17,957 bases of DNA, taken from DASSFG01 sp035547915 (GTDB lineage: Bacteria; Planctomycetota; Planctomycetia; Pirellulales; JAICIG01). A program made the translations under genes and the position numbers. The first letter of the stretch is position 1. Each line of letters begins with the position of its first letter. The notes below the pieces were generated by a model, which saw only the letters and a program-made list of their open reading frames with translations, did not search any database and had not been told where the DNA came from. Location of the stretch: the NCBI GenBank assembly GCA_035547915.1, contig DASZTS010000073.1, forward strand, positions 1-17,957, in the 5' to 3' direction. This document shows, one piece after another, positions 7,647 through 15,188 of the stretch.

Positions 7647-7985
7647 TCACGCTACAAACCCGCGATGGTTGCCATTGAGTTGCATTGCCAGCGACGTGCT
7701 GTCGTCAGGAACATTGGAAGAGAGGGGTGGCTCGCTCTGGGATGCTCGTAGCGCGGAACGAGGACGAACCGCCGCTTGTAAGTGGGCGCCACGGTTACTA
7801 CCCATGACCCAAGCTGGCAACCCTGTTTGATACAGTGGTTGTTTCGCGTCGTGTGGCTCGCGAAGCGGTGCCATGCTTCGAGTGTCTTAACGTGGGTCAT
7901 TTTCTCCGTCCCGGCATCGCTGATCGTGCTGGCAAATCCAAGCGACGACGTTACCTGCACGACTGAACGCAAACCGGCTCGATGG
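7647..7985. other. Gene-poor region upstream of blaI
   Basis: No gene is supported in this stretch. A minus-strand frame (7652-8197) and a plus-strand frame (7782-8210) are open but lack a start with Shine-Dalgarno, codon bias or known domains, and both run into the neighbouring gene in the wrong frame. An 8-bp inverted pair GGTTGCCA (7667-7674) and TGGCAACC (7815-7822) bounds a 156-bp segment, which might be a decayed small element. It is somewhat less GC-rich than its neighbours. Confidence 0.4.
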
Positions 7986-10154
7986 CTAGGGGGGCAGCGG
8001 GCGGTTCCGCGCCGAAGGTTCCCAGAAGCCCGCGGGGCCGGCATCGCCCCGTGCCTTCCAGCGCTCGGGCAGTGGCAACGCCAGAGTGTAGAGGAGATTA
8101 AATCGCAAGCTGTCGTCAAGCTGGCCGGCGGGTTGGATGGCGACCGGCGGATCGGCAAGCGTGTCGACAAAGCTTTTCGCCCAGCGCGGATCAACATGCG
8201 CCGCCGCTAGCAAGATCCTGCCTGCTACCGACGCTTGTACTTGCACAGCGCCCAGAGCGGAAGCATACGTGGCGGATGGTGCCAGCAGCGCCCGCGGAAT
8301 GTCGCGATCGTACCTCGAGAGTAGCTCCGCCAATTCGATGTCGGCCCGTTCGGCTTGATCGTTGAGACTGTTTCGACCTGGGCGCGGCAGCCGCAAGGCC
8401 AGCGACCGCCAGAACAGTTCGCCGCAGAGGTCGGGATCGACACGCTCGGCCACCGGCAAGAGCCACGCCGCGATCGCCGGCGCCGAGTCCCAAGGCAGCA
8501 GCCAACTCTCTCCGATGGGAAGCCGAGGAAGCTCGTCTCGCACCAATGCCGCCAACAGCCGGCGAGCCTCGCCCGGCTGCGTCTCGGCCAGCGCCAGAAT
8601 GATCGCGCCTCTTGCGCGGACGCTGATCGCGCCTTTTGCCCGAAAGCGCTCTTCAACCGCCTCTTGGGCGTCTGCGGCCGCTTGTTCGGCCAGCGGGAGG
8701 TCGACTTTCGCCAGGCGATAGCAGAATTCCGTGGCCGCAGTGCCTTCGGAGCCGATTCGCCCTCGATCCTTGCGCATCGCCTCCGTAACCAGCTTCCAGG
8801 CATCGGCGGCCCGCCGGGGATGATCGGGCAGCAGTCCGGCGGCCACGCGGCCACCGTGACGCCGCAAGAACGTGCCCGCTTTTGCGAGCCAGTCCATGGC
8901 GCGTTCCGCATCGTCGTGCGCCGCCGCCAGCGCGAGATGAAGGAAGGCATATTGCGCCTCTGCGTCGGCAAACAGCGATTTGGCGTCGTTCTCGGCTTCG
9001 GTGAATAGCTGCCGGCCTCGCGCAACTTCGCCGACGGCGAACAACCGTTCGGCCACACTTGCCAAAACCCTCACGCGCCGTGTCGGATCGGCTACGTTTC
9101 GTGCGTGCGGCACCGCCGCCTCGAGCCATTCAAGCCGCCTCGCCTGCTCGGACTCGTCCATCTCGCCGCCATCCATTTCGTCGCTGGCCTGAATGAGCTC
9201 CGTGGCCTTGTGGTACTCGTCGTCGCCTGCTTCAATCATCGCGCGCACCTCATCCCACGAGGTGCGGCCGCGATGGCTAACGACCGAAAGAATGGCGAAT
9301 TCGCGCAGGCTATCACGGGCCGGTTGATCGACACCGACCAACCCATCGAGGCGTTGGAGAGCCTCCACGCCATTGACTCGGGCCAGGGAGGAAAAGCCCC
9401 TCGTCTTTTGTTCCGGCGCACCGGACTTCGCCAATCGCTCGAGCCAGGGATCGAGCACGGAACGCGCCAGCGCGTATTCCTCGTCCGGAGAGAGCAGCGG
9501 CGGCAAGGTAACCTTCGGCTCGGCGGGTTCGTCGAGCGAGGCCAAGACGAACGTTGCCTCAGCCTGATCGGCCGGCAGCCGCACGCCCGTGAAACGATAA
9601 CCGGGCTTTTCGGCGAACAAGAACACGCCGCCTTTGGGTACGTCCGGCAGGAGGAACTTTCCGCCACCTTTGCTCCTCGCTTCGATCCGTTCATGTCCGT
9701 CACCCGAGTTAAAAACCGTAGCGTCGTCGACCGGCTGCCCGCGGCGATCGACCACCCGCCCGGTGACGAGGCGCAGACCTTTGAGCGTGATGTCGGGCAG
9801 TTTGACCGCCACGGCATCTTTGTCGATTCGAAACCAACCGCTTCGGTCGGCGAGCATGCCGTGGGCGTTGGCGACGATTTGTGCCGGTCCGGCGACCGGC
9901 ACGTCGGGCGAAACGAATCGGCCTTCGGCGTCGGTGACCAGCACATCGCTGCCGTCGAACTCGACCGGCCGATCGGGGAAACGCCAGATCCGCACCTCCG
10001 CCCCCGCCAGCGGCTTGCCAGCCGAATCGACAACGCGGCCTTCAATCGTCGCCGCGGCCGTCGAGCACGGCGATCGCGCCAAAACTAAGACCGCTAGCCC
10101 CAACCAGACGACGAAGAAGAAGCGTCGCATGAGAAGACGTCTCGAAATGGTCAC
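7986..10154 (-). CDS. Secreted carboxypeptidase-regulatory-like protein with helical-repeat C-terminus
   Basis: 722 codons from a GTG at 10154; the ATG at 10128-10130 (MRRFFFVVWLGLAVLVLA...) gives 714 residues and puts a classic signal peptide right at the N-terminus, so I prefer it. After cleavage near STAAA come two CarboxypepD_reg-like beta-sandwich domains (IEGRVVDSAGKPLAGAEVRI; LVTGRVVDRRGQPVDDATVF) up to about residue 220. A long alpha-helical part follows, rich in Ala, Leu and Glu with paired-helix spacing (e.g. DAEAQYAFLHLALAAAHDDA), like TPR/HEAT-type repeats. No catalytic motif is seen. It probably acts outside the cytoplasm as a binding or scaffold protein. The beta-sandwich domains resemble those in the M56 protein downstream on the same strand, but a 400-bp gap and the blaI promoter separate them. 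Confidence 0.78.
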   Translation of the reverse strand: MTISRRLLMRRFFFVVWLGLAVLVLARSPCSTAAATIEGRVVDSAGKPLAGAEVRIWRFPDRPVEFDGSDVLVTDAEGRFVSPDVPVAGPAQIVANAHGMLADRSGWFRIDKDAVAVKLPDITLKGLRLVTGRVVDRRGQPVDDATVFNSGDGHERIEARSKGGGKFLLPDVPKGGVFLFAEKPGYRFTGVRLPADQAEATFVLASLDEPAEPKVTLPPLLSPDEEYALARSVLDPWLERLAKSGAPEQKTRGFSSLARVNGVEALQRLDGLVGVDQPARDSLREFAILSVVSHRGRTSWDEVRAMIEAGDDEYHKATELIQASDEMDGGEMDESEQARRLEWLEAAVPHARNVADPTRRVRVLASVAERLFAVGEVARGRQLFTEAENDAKSLFADAEAQYAFLHLALAAAHDDAERAMDWLAKAGTFLRRHGGRVAAGLLPDHPRRAADAWKLVTEAMRKDRGRIGSEGTAATEFCYRLAKVDLPLAEQAAADAQEAVEERFRAKGAISVRARGAIILALAETQPGEARRLLAALVRDELPRLPIGESWLLPWDSAPAIAAWLLPVAERVDPDLCGELFWRSLALRLPRPGRNSLNDQAERADIELAELLSRYDRDIPRALLAPSATYASALGAVQVQASVAGRILLAAAHVDPRWAKSFVDTLADPPVAIQPAGQLDDSLRFNLLYTLALPLPERWKARGDAGPAGFWEPSARNRPLPP

Positions 10155-10190
10155 GGATCTTTGTGTTGCGGTAGTGGGACGGGCGGGACA

Positions 10191-10394
10191 TCATGGATCC
10201 GATTGCTGCCGGCCCTCGATGAGTTGCTTATTAAGCTCCCTGTAGTGCAACCATTCGCGACGAACCTCGGCCATGTCGTGCGCGTTTTCAATCTCGCAGC
10301 AGCGGCGCCCCGTAGCGACACCACCGAAGAACGCGCCGAGCACCAGGGCTGTGATGGCGAGCCAGGTCAAGCTGAACTGAAACCGTCGGGGCAT
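10191..10394 (-). CDS. Small one-helix membrane protein, function unknown
   Basis: 67 residues. The N-terminus MPRRFQFSLTWLAITALVL is basic and then hydrophobic, giving one membrane helix (about 8-28) ending in FFGGVATGR. The rest (HDMAEVRREWLHYRELNKQL) is charged and likely a short amphipathic helix or coiled coil. Tiny proteins with this shape are frequent in planctomycetes, commonly next to exported or surface proteins. It ends 36 bp before the secreted protein gene starting at 10154, so the two may be co-transcribed. I know no function. Confidence 0.65.
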   Translation of the reverse strand: MPRRFQFSLTWLAITALVLGAFFGGVATGRRCCEIENAHDMAEVRREWLHYRELNKQLIEGRQQSDP

Positions 10395-10503
10395 CCGCGT
10401 AGTCTACCGCGCTCACCTGGGCCGGGCGATCATCGTTGCATCGCTCCTTCAGGCCACCAATGGAAGCTACGGCGAAGTTCAGGACGATCTGCGGCGGGGA
10501 AAG

Positions 10504-10688
10504 CTACTTCCGCCAGACGCGCATGACGGCCCAGTAGAAGGCCGACAACGACAGAGAGTTGCCGGTGATCCGATAGTACGCGTAGTGTCCGCGTAACTTC
10601 TGGCAAGGTAAGGCCCCGTCACGATGCAATAGCCGACGAGCGTGGTGAAGACCAAGAGCGTCCTGAGAGTGAATCGAGGACGCCGCAT
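10504..10688 (-). pseudogene. Small membrane protein gene with a frameshift
   Basis: From ATG 10686-10688 the frame reads MRRPRFTLRTLLVFTTLVG..., a typical planctomycete one-helix start, through TGPYLARSYAD. It then becomes an unlikely Ser/Arg/Cys-rich tail ending at 10479. In the -1 frame the overlapping sequence reads HYAYYRITGNSLSLSAFYWA and ends VMRVWRK with TAG at 10504, a much more protein-like aromatic tail. Joining the two at about 10585-10600 gives one protein of about 60 residues. A single-base deletion explains it; a sequencing error is equally possible. Confidence 0.5.
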
Positions 10689-10726
10689 AGCTCGACTCCC
10701 GCAAGTTGATGTGACCCCGCCACGCC

Positions 10727-10856
10727 ATTAGAACGCGCCAGAACAGTGGGGCAATGCGCTCACGATGCCAAGTACCCTTTCGGAGCCGGTGTTTTGGAAT
10801 CGGGAAAAGCTTCTATGGACGCGGGAGCTGTCGGGTTTTGCCAGCGGCGCGTTATC
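10727..10856 (-). repeat. Diverged relative of the palindromic element, copy F
   Basis: The left end reads ATTAGAACGCGCCAGAACAG and the right end GGGTTTTGCCAGCGGCGCGTTA. Read on the minus strand, the right end is TAACGCGCCGCTGGCAAAAC, resembling the GCGGCTGACAAAAC end of copies B and D. The left end, GTTCTGGCGCGTTCTAA on the minus strand, resembles GTTTTGTCGGTTGCTCTAA. The middle differs and is longer. The stop codon TAA of the Uma2-like gene (10852-10854) lies at its edge. Confidence 0.5.
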
Positions 10857-11487
10857 GGTCGTGCGACGAGGCGATCCGCCCCATCCGCCCGCTCCGGTAG
10901 TCGTCGATCACATGGCGGATCTCCTCCTCCGTCCTGTCGCTGCGGGACTTCCAGATGGCGTCCATGAATTCGTGATGGCCGATCCGGCTGACGCCACGTG
11001 CGATCGTGGACATGATGGTCCACCAATCGCCGTGCTTCAGAGCCCGCGGCGGAATCCACAGACCGGGCAACGCCGCGCTCATGATGAGATTGTCGTCGGC
11101 CAAATCGATCGCCGAAAACTTGCCGTCGAGCAGGCGGTTCCAGGTCCATTCGACCGGATCGGTGAGACGTGCGGCGACATACTCGATCACTTGGGCCCGT
11201 TCGAAGCAGGCCCGCCGATGTTCGTAGTCGGACTGACCGTCTTCGGGGAACACGTCGAGCACGAAATTGGGCGGTCCGTTGAACGCCGACGGGCCGGGCT
11301 CACATTGTTTGAGCGGACCGTGATTGACCTGCACGATGATTCCCGGACGGAACCGCTCGCCATCATTCAATTGCACCGCCGCATGTACGCAACAGTACAA
11401 GCCGGGCGAGAACAACCGGTAATAATTGATACACATGGCAATATCGGTCAATAGGGCCGATTGACCGACATCGAGTTCACGGAACAT
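10852..11487 (-). CDS. Uma2-like (DUF820) PD-(D/E)XK-fold protein, probably catalytically altered
   Basis: 211 residues from the ATG at 11485-11487, with GAGG seven bases upstream. The layout fits Uma2 proteins: FRPGIIVQV in place of the usual 'RPDv-vv' strand, PPNFVLDVFPED in place of 'P-LVVEVLSPS', then DYEHRRACFERAQVIEYVA like 'K---Y--aGV-EYWiv', and a late ALPGLWIPPRAL like 'LPGLWL'. The first catalytic Asp is Gly here and the usual Glu is Asp, so nuclease activity is doubtful. Uma2 genes are abundant in planctomycetes and cyanobacteria with mostly unknown roles. The first 11 bases (ATGTTCCGTGA) overlap the end of the upstream GNAT frame, so the two genes are likely translationally coupled. 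Confidence 0.68.
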   Translation of the reverse strand: MFRELDVGQSALLTDIAMCINYYRLFSPGLYCCVHAAVQLNDGERFRPGIIVQVNHGPLKQCEPGPSAFNGPPNFVLDVFPEDGQSDYEHRRACFERAQVIEYVAARLTDPVEWTWNRLLDGKFSAIDLADDNLIMSAALPGLWIPPRALKHGDWWTIMSTIARGVSRIGHHEFMDAIWKSRSDRTEEEIRHVIDDYRSGRMGRIASSHDR

Positions 11488-11984
11488 CGTAGCGCCTCGT
11501 CGGATAAGCAAGGTCCTTAGCCATCGCGACGCACGCCAGGCTAAAGCCTGCAGGATGATGCCACGTCGTTTCGCCAATCGTGCGATATCCGGCAGCCTTG
11601 TAGAAGCTGACGGCATTCCGTGAGGACGATAATGTTAGGCACCCTAAGCCTGCCTGACGCGCGACCGCTTCAAGGCGTGTCAAAAGTTCGGTTCCGATCC
11701 CCCCTGCGCGAGAACTCGGGGCCGACAAAGACAGCGTCCACTTCGGCGCGACACCGATTCATGAATCCGAAGCCGACGATCTCGCCGTCGCATTCGGCGA
11801 CGAGGAAATCTCGCCTCAGGATGATCTCGGAAAAGTTGTCGGGCGGCTGTGCCGTCGCCCAAGCTTCCGCTTGTGAGTCGCCGTAGTGGCTCTTGCATAG
11901 ACCGCGGATGGACGCGGTTCGCACACGCCAGATTGCGTCAAAGTCGGCTGGAGAGGCTTTGCGGTAACAGACGGAGGCGGCCAT
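11477..11984 (-). pseudogene. GNAT N-acetyltransferase split by a frameshift in a G6 run
   Basis: Frame 1 from ATG 11982-11984 gives MAASVCYRKASPADFDAIWR..., FLVAECDGEIVGFGFMNR and VDAVFVGPEFSRRG, the first two-thirds of a GNAT fold up to the acetyl-CoA loop. The frame then fails (DRNRTFDTP, stop at 11670). The other frame continues exactly there with GIGTELLTRLEAVARQAGLG, FYKAAGYRTIGE and a stop at 11477-11479. Removing one G from the six-G run (C6 on plus, 11699-11704) restores 'SRRGIGTELL', the canonical R/Q-x-x-G-x-G/A acetyl-CoA motif, and a normal length of about 168 residues. Sequencing error, real mutation or slippage-dependent expression are all possible. The substrate is unknown. 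Confidence 0.8.
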
Positions 11985-12192
11985 ACGTCGGTCATCGTAC
12001 GTCTGAAGCCAGAAACACCTCAAGTGGTTGCGATGGCCGCGCTGCTGGCGGCCATCCGATTCGGGCGCGGTCAGACGAAGCCGGCTTTCTGGCAACCGGG
12101 ATGCTAAACAGCCTTGTCCAACGACCCGCGAAGAAGCGTAACGTCTCCTCTACGATGTTGGCCCGGAGGGAAAGGGATTGTAGGAACCGAAG

Positions 12193-13626
12193 TCACGCTA
12201 CCTTTTCGGGCACGACGAAGGGCGCGCGATATTGGCGGGTGAGCATGCGGTTGGCCTCGTCGTCACCGACGAAGGTTTCGGTCGCGGCATCGATGGATAG
12301 CTTCCGACCGAGCAGGTACTTTGCCTGGCCGTCGAGCTTGATCTCGTTGGCGGTCAGGTGCTGTTCCATGCGGCCGAGCGTCTCGTAGGCTTCGGTGTTG
12401 TCGCCGAACGCCTTCGTCTGCGGATCGAAGGGCACCTTCTCTCCCAAACGGTAAGAGATGTTGGCCAGGTGGCAGAGGGCCGACGAATAATGCCCTTCCA
12501 GGATGTCGGCGTTCAGTTCCGACTGGCTGCGGGTGCGAACCGCAGAGATGAAGTTGCGGAAGTGATTGCCGCCCGGCCCGACGGCCACGCTGGGCACCGG
12601 TTCGGGCTCGTCGCTTCCCTTGGGGTAGAACTTGCCACGCGTGACCAACCCGCCTTCGCAATGGAACACGTTGTCGCCGGAAAGACCGGCGTGTGGGAAA
12701 TTCTCGGTGGGCAGTCCGCGCACCTCGAAGATCAATTGCGCGTCGCCGTAGTCGAACAGTGCGATCTGCGTGTTGGGAGTCTGACCCTGGTCCTCGTAAC
12801 CGAAGCGGCCACCGAGACCGACGACCGTCTTGGGCAACGTGCCGCCGATTCCCCAGCGGGCGATGTCCATCTGGTGCACGCCCTGGTTACCGATGTCGCC
12901 GTTGCCGGTGTCCCAGAACCAATGCCAATTGTAGGGCACGAGGTTCTTGTGGTACGCCTGCTCCGGCGCGGGACCGAGCCAGAGATTGAAATCGAGATAG
13001 TCGGGCGGCGTCTCTGGCTTCTGGAATTTGATGCTGTCGCGTCGCTTATAAACCAGCCCGCGCGCGACTTGCAGCTTGCCGGCCTTGCCCGATTTAACAA
13101 AATCGATCGCGCCGGCCCAAGCGGCGTCGCTACGGCTCTGCGTGCCGTGCTGCACGATGCGGTTCTTCGCGCGAGCCATCTCGACGGCGATGCGCCCTTC
13201 ATGCACGTTATGGCTGCACGGCTTCTCGACATACACGTCCTTGCCGGCATCGCAGGCCCAGACCGTGATGAGCGAGTGCCAATGGTTGGGAGTGGCGACC
13301 GTGACCACGTCCAGCTCTTTGTCGTCGAGCGCTTGGCGGATGTCTTGGATGGCTTGTGGTCTTCGGCCGGTGGCCGACTCGACCTTTTTGACGCTCCGCT
13401 CAAGCACCTTTTGATCGGGGTCGATGAGATAGGTGATCTCGACGCCGTCGATCTTGAGGAGATCGTCGAGATGGCTCTGGCCACGGCCGTTCAGGCCGGC
13501 GATGCCGGCGCGGATGGCGTCGTTGGCGCCCAACACCCTGCCCGACGACTTCGTGCCCGCCAAGGTGACCAGGCCGGCGGCGAACGACGATTTCTTCAAA
13601 AACTCTCGACGTGTCGAGCGTGACAT
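12193..13626 (-). CDS. Tat-exported Gfo/Idh/MocA family oxidoreductase
   Basis: 477 residues from the ATG at 13624-13626, with AGGAG about 7 bases upstream. The N-terminus TRREFLKKSSFAAGLVTLAG is a twin-arginine signal. The NAD(P)-binding Rossmann fold follows (RAGIAGLNGRGQSH at 39-52) with the EKPC motif at 134-137 holding the catalytic-site lysine of the family. The C-terminal substrate domain carries NWHWFWDTGNGDIGNQGVHQ and MDIARWG, typical of the many planctomycete exported members. These act on sugars or inositols by NAD-dependent redox, usually with a tightly bound cofactor since they work outside the cytoplasm; the exact substrate cannot be read. It is monocistronic, with about 200 bp to either neighbour and no terminator recognised downstream. 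Confidence 0.93.
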   Translation of the reverse strand: MSRSTRREFLKKSSFAAGLVTLAGTKSSGRVLGANDAIRAGIAGLNGRGQSHLDDLLKIDGVEITYLIDPDQKVLERSVKKVESATGRRPQAIQDIRQALDDKELDVVTVATPNHWHSLITVWACDAGKDVYVEKPCSHNVHEGRIAVEMARAKNRIVQHGTQSRSDAAWAGAIDFVKSGKAGKLQVARGLVYKRRDSIKFQKPETPPDYLDFNLWLGPAPEQAYHKNLVPYNWHWFWDTGNGDIGNQGVHQMDIARWGIGGTLPKTVVGLGGRFGYEDQGQTPNTQIALFDYGDAQLIFEVRGLPTENFPHAGLSGDNVFHCEGGLVTRGKFYPKGSDEPEPVPSVAVGPGGNHFRNFISAVRTRSQSELNADILEGHYSSALCHLANISYRLGEKVPFDPQTKAFGDNTEAYETLGRMEQHLTANEIKLDGQAKYLLGRKLSIDAATETFVGDDEANRMLTRQYRAPFVVPEKVA

Positions 13627-13724
13627 GGCAGGCTCCTGTTATGTCAGACTAGGCGGGAGGGCGAGGCAACGCATCAATATTCTACGATGGATAGGGGCGA
13701 TCGCAATAGTTTGGGCACTATCCG

Positions 13725-13830
13725 CTAAAGGCGGCTGACAAAACTCCGGGAGCCGGAGCGCCGTGAGCAAGAGATCGGCCGTGAAACGCCGATTTCTTGC
13801 AGCTCGATCCGGTTTGGTCGGTTACTTTAA
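13725..13830 (+). repeat. Palindromic dispersed element, copy D (full length)
   Basis: Starts CTAAAGGCGGCTGACAAAAC and ends GGTTTGGTCGGTTACTTTAA. Hairpin 1 is CTCCGG-GAG-CCGGAG (13744-13758). Hairpin 2 is a 13-bp stem, 13767-13779 with 13788-13800 (GCAAGAGATCGGC / GCCGATTTCTTGC, one G-T pair), loop CGTGAAAC. Its outer end contains the TAA stop codon of trmL (13827-13829). Same orientation as copy B. Stem changes relative to copies A and B are compensated on the other strand. Confidence 0.87.
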
Positions 13831-14288
13831 ATCCACTGTCGCTGCGCTTCGTAGACGGCGACGGCTACCGCATTCGACAGGTTCAGGCTGCGTACTTGGG
13901 GGCGAATGGGTATCCGCAGCAACCGCTCGCGGTTCGGCTCCGTGATTGACGCCGGTAGACCGGCCGATTCGCTGCCGAAAACAAGTATGTCGCCCGGCTC
14001 GTAGCCGACTTCGAGATAGTTACGCGTGGCCGATTTGCTGAAGAAATAGGGGGCGCGGCCGTCCAGCCGCGCGACGAGCGATGGCCAATCGTCGACGACT
14101 TCCCATTCGAGGTGTCCCCAATAATCGAGGCCCGCACGTCGCAGGTAATAATCGTCGACGCGGAAACCGAGGGGCCGCACCAGCCAGAGCTTGCAACCGG
14201 TCGCCACGCAGGTACGGCCGACCGCACCGGTATTGTGCGGAATCTCCGGTTGGTGCAGAACAATGTGCAACAGCGGTTCGTACTTCAC
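13827..14288 (-). CDS. trmL: tRNA (cytidine/uridine-34-2'-O)-methyltransferase TrmL
   Basis: 153 residues, the usual length for this short SPOUT-family enzyme. It methylates the ribose 2'-O of the wobble base in tRNA-Leu using S-adenosylmethionine, in the cytoplasm. Motifs match E. coli TrmL closely: PEIPHNTGAVGR at 14-25, VRPLGF at 37-42, LRRAGLDYWGH at 49-59, FGSESAGLP at 104-112 and the SAM-binding knot RSLNLSNAVAVAVYEAQRQ at 133-151. The frame starts at GTG (14286-14288; KYEPLLHIVLHQPEIP). The last codon is followed by a TAA that lies inside repeat copy D, so the element forms the end of the gene. It is transcribed divergently from the zinc-ribbon gene 67 bp away. Confidence 0.95.
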   Translation of the reverse strand: MKYEPLLHIVLHQPEIPHNTGAVGRTCVATGCKLWLVRPLGFRVDDYYLRRAGLDYWGHLEWEVVDDWPSLVARLDGRAPYFFSKSATRNYLEVGYEPGDILVFGSESAGLPASITEPNRERLLRIPIRPQVRSLNLSNAVAVAVYEAQRQWI

Positions 14289-14355
14289 TCACCGCTCGAT
14301 AACACGAGGGCTGGCGACGGTCAAGCGTCGGCCCAGATTTCGCCGTTTAACAGTC

Positions 14356-14586
14356 ATGCCCGGTGAAAACCTCGATCTGACGAGCGACCCGCCCGGCGGC
14401 GATCGGCCGGAGGGTTCGGCCAGGTCGTACGTCGGAATCCGTTTTGCCTGCTGCGAGGTCTACAGCCGCGTGTACATCAACCGGACCGAGACGGCCTACG
14501 AGGGAAATTGCCCAAGATGCTCCAAGCGCGTAAGGCTGCGAATCGGACCGGGAGGGAGCGATTCACGGTTCTTCACTGCATATTGA
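14356..14586 (+). CDS. Small conserved zinc-ribbon-like protein
   Basis: 76 residues from the ATG at 14356. The N-terminal 25 residues are polar and Gly/Pro-rich. The conserved part is SYVGIRFACCEVYSRVYINR, then TAYEGNCPRCSKRVRLRIG and a SRFFTAY tail. The CC pair and the CPRC knuckle could bind one zinc. I recognise the 'YVGIRF-CC-VY-R-Y-NR-GTAYEG-CP-C' pattern as a recurring planctomycete protein without assigned function. No good Shine-Dalgarno is seen. The gene heads a plus-strand series with the next two hypotheticals and apgM. Confidence 0.75.
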   Translation: MPGENLDLTSDPPGGDRPEGSARSYVGIRFACCEVYSRVYINRTETAYEGNCPRCSKRVRLRIGPGGSDSRFFTAY

Positions 14587-14628
14587 GTGAAATCGCGTTT
14601 TTCGCTAACTTGCCGCGCCTCCGGGACT

Positions 14629-14643
14629 GCGCAGAGGCTGCGC
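14629..14643. other. Perfect short hairpin in the leader of the next gene
   Basis: GCGCAG-AGG-CTGCGC forms a perfect 6-bp GC-rich stem with a 3-nt loop, 46 bp before the ATG at 14689. No T run follows, so it is not a classic terminator. Confidence 0.35.
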
Positions 14644-14688
14644 CCACTCCGGCGGAAGGTAACGTCCGACGCCTGACACGTTGAGGAC

Positions 14689-15177
14689 ATGATCGATTAC
14701 GACGTTGAGCGCTGCACACGCCACTGCGCCGCCAGTGGGCGCGAGCTGACGGAGGGAGAGGAATTCTACTCCGTGCTCGTGACCGAGAAGCGCGATGTGC
14801 GACGGCACGACTACGCGACCGAAGCGTGGTCTGGCCCGCCGAACGGAGCGCTGGCTTGGTGGAAGTCGCGTATGCCGACGCGCGAGGCCAAGAAGGGACA
14901 GCTCGCGCCCAACGAAGTGTTGCTCGAGTTGCTCACCGAGTTGGAGCGTGTGCCCGAGAAGGCCGACATGCGCTATGTGCTCGCCCTGCTGCTGGTGCGG
15001 CGGCGAGTGTTGCGGGAGGAAGACGTGCAACACGACGAATCGGGCCACGAGGTGCTGGTGCTCTACTCGCCACGCGACGAGAGCACCCATCGCGTCGTGG
15101 TGCACGAGCCGACCGACGTGCGTGCCGACGAGATTCAGGCAGAACTCGCCCGGCTGCTGTACGCCGAAGCGACGTGA
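14689..15177 (+). CDS. Conserved planctomycete-type hypothetical protein with N-terminal Cys motif
   Basis: 162 residues. The N-terminus has CTRHCAASGRELTEGEEFYS, which looks like half of a treble-clef zinc site; then WSGPPNGALAWWKSRMPTRE, a helical part LLELLTELERVPEKADMRYV and LALLLVRRRVLREE, and a beta-rich end with HEVLVLYSPRDESTHRVVVHE. I recognise this combination as a conserved hypothetical of planctomycetes with no known function. No signal peptide, so probably cytoplasmic. GAGG sits only two bases from the ATG at 14689, closer than ideal. The stop at 15175-15177 is 11 bp from an internally deleted repeat copy. Confidence 0.8.
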   Translation: MIDYDVERCTRHCAASGRELTEGEEFYSVLVTEKRDVRRHDYATEAWSGPPNGALAWWKSRMPTREAKKGQLAPNEVLLELLTELERVPEKADMRYVLALLLVRRRVLREEDVQHDESGHEVLVLYSPRDESTHRVVVHEPTDVRADEIQAELARLLYAEAT

Positions 15178-15188
15178 AGGAACGACGT

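Noticed and set aside
12358..13623. A 421-codon frame opposite the Gfo/Idh/MocA gene
   Set aside because: It is the antisense shadow of a well-supported oxidoreductase; no start signal or domain.
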